From: CAWINY01 sp963837635
GTDB taxonomy: Bacteria; Acidobacteriota; Terriglobia; Terriglobales; Acidobacteriaceae
Direction of reading: 5' to 3'
Assembly (NCBI GenBank): GCA_963837635.1
Contig: CAWINY010000004.1
Location: 372,001 to 436,000 of the forward strand
Length of the DNA: 64,000 nt
Numbering within the stretch: the first letter of the stretch is position 1; every line of letters starts with the position of its first letter. Position numbers and translations under genes: made by a program. Under the pieces are notes generated by a model. The model made no database searches, had not been told where the DNA came from, and saw nothing but the letters and a program-made list of their open reading frames with translations. Shown here in pieces: positions 60,403 through 64,000 of the stretch.

Positions 60403-61143
60403 ATGGTCGAATCGAAATTGGGCGCCGGATTGTCTCAAGTCGCGCTGCTCCATCGCACCAGCAGCATCGTCAGCTCTGGCCTGACCCTGGACCAGATGTT
60501 GCAGGAACTCATCGGCATCGCGGTGGAAGTCACCGGTTGCGACGCCTGCCTGGTTTACCTGCCCGATATTGACACTGGGGAAGTGGTGCTGCGCGCCTCG
60601 CAGTTGCCGCACGACGCGGAAATTGGCAAGCTGCGCATGAAGTTCGGCGAGGGCGTTACCGGCTGGGTCGCCCAGTACAAATCGGTGGTCGCCATTGCTC
60701 AGCATGCTTGCGGCGACGCGCGCTTCAAGTCCTTTTCCTCGCTGGTCGAAGACACGTACGAAGCCTTCCTTTCCGTGCCCCTGGTCAGCGGCGGCGAGGT
60801 GATCGGCGTCATCAACGTTCATCACAAGGAGGCGCATGCCCATTCTCCGGACGAGATCGTGCTGCTGAGCTTCGTGGGCGAACAGATGGGCGCCGCCATT
60901 GCCATGTCGCGTCTGGTCGGGGAGAATGTGCGGCTGCAGGAAGAGGCGCAGGAGATGCGCCGCCAACTGGAGCTGCGCAAGCTGGTGGAGCGCGCCAAGG
61001 GCATTCTGCAGCAAAGGTACAACCTCACTGAGCAGGAAGCCTATCAGCGTCTGCGCAACGAGAGCCGCCGCTTGCGACGCCCAATCCGTGAACTGGTGGA
61101 AGCCGTTCTGCTGGCCGATTCGCTGGGGCAAGGCGAGATGTAG
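60403..61143 (+). CDS. GAF-ANTAR antitermination regulator beside the nif cluster
   Basis: The 246-residue protein has a GAF sensor domain (about 15-165: LTLDQMLQELIGIAVEVTGCDACLVYL, KLRMKFGEGVTGWVAQYKSVVAI, AFLSVPLVSGGEVIGVINVHHKE). A coiled coil leads into an ANTAR domain (about 190-240: LRKLVERAKGILQQRYNLTEQEAYQRL, then RNESRRLRRPIRELVEAVLL). ANTAR domains bind paired RNA hairpins and prevent termination, as in NasR, EutV and AmiR. Divergent placement 636 bp from nifH suggests control of nif by a signal sensed through GAF, but nothing in the sequence names the ligand. Cys46 and Cys49 form a CxxC in the GAF domain. Confidence 0.9.
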   Translation: MVESKLGAGLSQVALLHRTSSIVSSGLTLDQMLQELIGIAVEVTGCDACLVYLPDIDTGEVVLRASQLPHDAEIGKLRMKFGEGVTGWVAQYKSVVAIAQHACGDARFKSFSSLVEDTYEAFLSVPLVSGGEVIGVINVHHKEAHAHSPDEIVLLSFVGEQMGAAIAMSRLVGENVRLQEEAQEMRRQLELRKLVERAKGILQQRYNLTEQEAYQRLRNESRRLRRPIRELVEAVLLADSLGQGEM

Positions 61144-61330
61144 CTGTAGGCTGCGGCGCTCCAGTCACAACGCTAGTTGCACGTCTGCCAAACGGCCCAA
61201 GCCCACAACGAAGCCCCGCGAAGCCCGTTGAAATCCGGCGAAGCCGAACCTGATAGAAATGCTGCAACTCGATACACGTTCCCTTCATCCTAAGATCACG
61301 CAACCGATTCAAGAGAAGGAGCGTCAAGCA

Positions 61331-61630
61331 ATGGCCGACGAAAAAGACAAGCCGTTAGGGAGACAAATTGAGCCGCAAGACTTAAGGAAGCCTGAGAATG
61401 TTGTGATTGGCTTCAAAGATAATGTTAATCACTACAAGAATATAACGATCGGGGATGACGCTTGGGGCAAATGCGCAAGTGAAAGTTCCGACCACAAGCA
61501 GTCAAGGAGACATATTGAGCATCAAGACTTAAGGAACCCTGAAAATGTTGTGATTGGCTTCAAAGATAATGTTCATCACAACAAATATACAACGCACGGG
61601 GATGACGCTTGGGGCGAATACGCGGCTTAG
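61331..61630 (+). CDS. Small two-repeat protein of unknown function
   Basis: The ATG at 61331 with AAGGAG upstream gives 99 residues. The protein is almost entirely two copies of a roughly 40-residue unit: QDLRKPENVVIGFKDNVNHY...GDDAWGKCA and QDLRNPENVVIGFKDNVHHN...GDDAWGEYA. The copies are also very similar in DNA, so the duplication is recent. Conserved His, Asp and Asn residues hint at metal or ligand binding, but I recognise no family. The DNA is visibly AT-richer than its neighbours, and it lies next to an insertion element, consistent with acquired DNA. Its stop is followed by a 43-bp gap before the IS1380-type element. Confidence 0.65.
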   Translation: MADEKDKPLGRQIEPQDLRKPENVVIGFKDNVNHYKNITIGDDAWGKCASESSDHKQSRRHIEHQDLRNPENVVIGFKDNVHHNKYTTHGDDAWGEYAA

Positions 61631-61673
61631 CCCGATTCCGCCCGATTGTCTTACTGTCATTACTGGGTGCTAG

Positions 61674-63424
61674 GGCCTGTTAACACTACTAGCCTGCACT
61701 ATTCGTGAAGGTGCCGCGAGCGGTAGTCGGCGCCGCGATTTTGCGGCGAAGATGCGCGTTGCTGCGTGATGTTCGTTGGATCACCGGGGACGACGAGCTT
61801 GGGTGTGTGCGAAATGGGTATGGCGTGGCTTTTCGAGCAAAGCTTTCCCTCGTACGCCATTTTGCGCAACATTTGAAACTTATGTTTCGGGGCGTTGCGA
61901 GGCCGCGTTATCCGGGCGAGGCGCCCAGTGCCAGCGCCACTTGCCGGAAGGTGGGCAGGAACGGGAACGACGCGGGCAGGTGTACGACCACGCGGCGAAC
62001 CGAAACCAGCACCCGGGCACCCAGTTTCAGCAACCGTTCCCGGAGGGTCCAGACCTGAGCTCGCGCACAGCTGGTGTGCGCGGCTTGCAGCCGTAGTTCC
62101 TGCATCAGGACGTAGGCGGCAGCGGTGAGCAGCACGCGGAGCTGGTTCGCCCAGAAGTCGCTGCAACTGGTGCGGTCGATCTGGAGATCGTGCAGTTCTT
62201 TTATTCGATTCTCTATTTCGCCACGCTGGCAGTACACCTTTTCATAGAGCCATTGCGGACTCTGCTTCATGTTGGTGATGACAAAGCGCGGATTATCTTT
62301 CGGCTTCTTACCCTCGGCACGCACCACCTCGGCCTTGATGATGATGCGACGTTGTTGCGGCCACGTTTGGGCCGCATAGTTGGCTTCGCCGTAAATGTGT
62401 TCGGTCTTTCCGCTCTGCCGCGAGAGCCGGCGGGCCTGCCGCATGGCTGGTTTGGCCTTGCGCTTCAACACCGCGTTTTTGGCCATCGCAATGACGTACT
62501 CAAGGTTGGGCTCTGCATCCAGGAAGTCGAGCAGATCGGGATGCGCGAAACCGCCGTCGAGGCGCACGCGGATCCGCGCACCCGGATCCGCGCACCCGGA
62601 AAGCAATAGTGGATCATATTCAGCAGGCGACGCAAAATTCCCATCGCTCCTACCACGGCGGTCACGTTGCCGGGACGCAGCACCGCCGCGCATAGGTACT
62701 GTTCGGCTTCGTCGTTGAAGCTCACACATCCCATCACCGGCAGGTAGCACCAGCTGTCATAGTGTCCGTTGAAGAACGATAGCTGCTGGGCGCCGTGGGT
62801 GGGGTCGTCGGTTGGATCCAGGTCGATGGTGACGCGGCGGGCGCGTCCGCGCAACCGCTGGGCATGGCGCCCGATCACGCTATCGGCCAGTGCTTCACCC
62901 AAACGGTAGAGTTCCCTTGGGCGAATGGCGTTTTCAAAGCGCGACAGGGTTGGCTGCGAAGCCAGATCGCGGCCCGCCACCGGATCGCGGTCGAGCAACA
63001 TCTTGTGAATGGGGTCGGCAGACAGGCGGGCCGAGTCGTTGGCATCCGGATAGCCGCAGGCAATCGAGAACACGCGCTGTGCCAACAACTCGCGCAAAGA
63101 ATGATCGACCTTGCCGGCTTGCCGCTTATCGCGCAGACATTCGGCCAAACTCCGGATCAATCCGTAGCGGCGGTCAGCCGCCTTCAGCAGGATGGCTCCG
63201 CCATCGGAACTGCCTTGCCGTTGATCGAACTGCAACGCGGCGGGCTTGGCAAAACTCTCAGCGAACAACAAACACTGTGTCGTGCTATCGTCGAACACGC
63301 AGAAGCCTTTCCTGTTACCACAAACACTGTCTCAGCAACATGTTTGTAGCAGAAGAGGCTTCTCGCGTCTTCAACTTCGCGAATTATCCGGGCTAGAGCT
63401 TCCACCTAGTAGTGTTAACAGGCC
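61674..63424 (-). mobile_element. IS1380-family insertion sequence, inactivated
   Basis: The ends are perfect inverted repeats GGCCTGTTAACACTACTAG, bounded on both sides by CTAG (61670-61673 and 63425-63428), the probable target duplication. The 1751-bp element carries one transposase gene on the minus strand, broken by a 14-bp tandem duplication (see the pseudogene). It inserted between the two-repeat protein gene and the IS5-type element. Confidence 0.88.
61908..63298 (-). pseudogene. IS1380-family transposase, frameshifted by a 14-bp duplication
   Basis: The N-terminal half (63298 down to about 62590; KPAALQFDQRQGSSDGGAILLKAADRRYGLI and RRVTIDLDPTDDPTHGAQQLSFFNGHYDSWCYLPVMG) and the C-terminal half (RLDGGFAHPDLLDFLDAEPNLEYVIAMAKN, then VYCQRGEIENRIKELHDLQIDRTSCSDFWANQLRVLL) are in different frames. 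At 62573-62600 the 14-mer GGATCCGCGCACCC occurs twice in tandem. Removing one copy joins GARIRVR directly to LDGGFA, restoring the second catalytic Asp region and a full DDE transposase (about 460 residues). The copy is therefore inactive as sequenced. Confidence 0.9.
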
Positions 63425-63428
63425 CTAG

Positions 63429-63505
63429 GCTCATCTCGCGGCTGAGGGGTGATATCCCTCAGCGGCTGAAGCCGCGCCCTTTCAATGCAGAACCAATGCG
63501 TGGGC
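63429..63505. repeat. Short palindromic repeat between the two insertion elements
   Basis: GGCTGAGGGGTGATATCCCTCAGCGGCTGAAGCCGC-like sequence forms nested hairpins (GCTGAGGG/CCCTCAGC and GCGGCT/AGCCGC). It occupies the 80 bp between the IS1380-type and IS5-type elements. No gene is present. Confidence 0.6.
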
Positions 63506-63509
63506 CTAG

Positions 63510-64000
63510 GGAAGCTCTGAACAACCAGGGCTTTTGAACCAGCGTGAGCTGGAGGGCAGATTCAGCCGCCTTTTGGATCGGTTTTCAGGTGAGGGTTTTG
63601 CGTTTGCTGTGCCCGAATGCGCCGTGCTGCGCCCCGAGCAACACTACGCCGTCGTTGGGCACAGCAGTCTCTTGCGAACCATGAACAGATTCACCAGGGC
63701 GAAGGCGGTGAACAGCCGATTGGCATTCTTCGCCATGCCTCGGTAGCGTACCTTCACGAATCCGAATTTTAACTTCAGCACGCCAAATACATGCTCGACT
63801 TTCGAGCGCACCCGCGACTTCGTCCGGTTCTTGGCCCGCTCCACTTGGTCAATCCGGTTTTTGTAGCGATAGCGCTTGTTGGTGCAGTCCTTGGCACGCG
63901 GCGAGCATTCGTGAATTACCTCGCGCTGCCCGCGATAGGCTTGGTCGCCCCAGACGTGGGTCTCATCGCCATGCAACAGCTCTGGCAATACCGTCGAGTC
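63510..64000 (-). mobile_element. IS5-family insertion sequence, second copy, cut by the window edge
   Basis: The element begins at GGAAGCTCTGAACAACCAGG, the same terminal repeat as the right end of the copy at 35460-36628. It is in the opposite orientation and preceded by CTAG, which fits the YTAR target pattern. The visible 491 bases match the right part of the first copy, as shown by identical translations on both strands. The remainder lies outside the window. Confidence 0.9.
63644..64000 (-). CDS. IS5-family transposase, partial (C-terminal part)
   Basis: The C-terminal 118 or so residues are visible (LPELLHGDETHVWGDQAYRG through FGFVKVRYRGMAKNANRLFTAFALVNLF, ending RKRLLCPTTA). They are identical to the transposase of the complete copy and include the second catalytic Asp and the Glu of RSKVEHVFGV. 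The frame continues off the right edge, so the gene may be intact. Confidence 0.9.
   Translation of the reverse strand, partial: DSTVLPELLHGDETHVWGDQAYRGQREVIHECSPRAKDCTNKRYRYKNRIDQVERAKNRTKSRVRSKVEHVFGVLKLKFGFVKVRYRGMAKNANRLFTAFALVNLFMVRKRLLCPTTA

Overview
The window is GC-rich bacterial chromosome that most resembles an acidobacterium (Acidobacteriota, Terriglobia/Korobacter-like). That assignment is an inference. It rests on the gene complement and on many families of short inverted intergenic repeats (cores such as TCATCCTGAGCG, TCATTCCGAGCG and CCACAGAGACACAGAG), which I associate with this phylum. No rRNA, tRNA or CRISPR array was recognised.

Layout. About 1-35 kb is housekeeping and metabolism on both strands: partial treZ, rmuC, DinB-like, two separated dipeptide-type ABC permeases around a CorC-like transporter, SAM hydroxide adenosyltransferase, phosphoglycolate phosphatase, a fused 2-oxoacid dehydrogenase E1, DoxX plus a saccharopine-dehydrogenase-like protein, glpD, mazG, a GNAT/N-acylamino-acid-racemase pair, bactofilin, DHH phosphoesterase, nadK, ruvC, nadE, a DsbA-like protein, a secretin, a YmdB-like phosphodiesterase and aroF. 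An intact IS5-type element with TTAG target duplications sits at 35.46-36.63 kb. It is followed by a split biotin carboxylase/BCCP pair, a parvulin lipoprotein and a second DsbA-like protein.

From about 48.2 down to 41.4 kb (minus strand) lies a SUF Fe-S assembly operon, rrf2-sufB-sufC-sufD-sufS-sufU and then sufT. From about 59.8 down to 49.4 kb (minus strand) lies a compact molybdenum nitrogenase cluster, nifH-nifD-nifK-nifE-nifN-nifB-2Fe2S ferredoxin-nifV. It holds the six core genes HDKENB plus homocitrate synthase. No nifU or nifS is present, so the neighbouring SUF system is a plausible source of Fe-S clusters. No nifA or good sigma-54 site is visible. Instead a GAF-ANTAR protein (ANTAR proteins are RNA-binding antiterminators) is divergently encoded across a 636-bp gap rich in stem-loops. 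Beyond it lie a small two-repeat protein of unknown function, an IS1380-type element inactivated by a 14-bp duplication, and a truncated second copy of the IS5-type element.

Most notable observations: (1) a 28-codon aromatic-rich leader peptide followed by an intrinsic terminator ahead of aroF, a textbook-style attenuator that is too short for ordinary gene calling; (2) the GAF-ANTAR/nif arrangement; (3) a 1-bp frameshift at the 3' end of nifK with the conserved C-terminus intact in the neighbouring frame; (4) palindromic repeat elements inserted in frame inside treZ and an endonuclease III-like gene; (5) a strong promoter with paired TAGGTCCTA boxes ahead of rrf2-suf; (6) hairpin repeats at seven of nine convergent gene junctions and in most gaps of the nif and suf operons.
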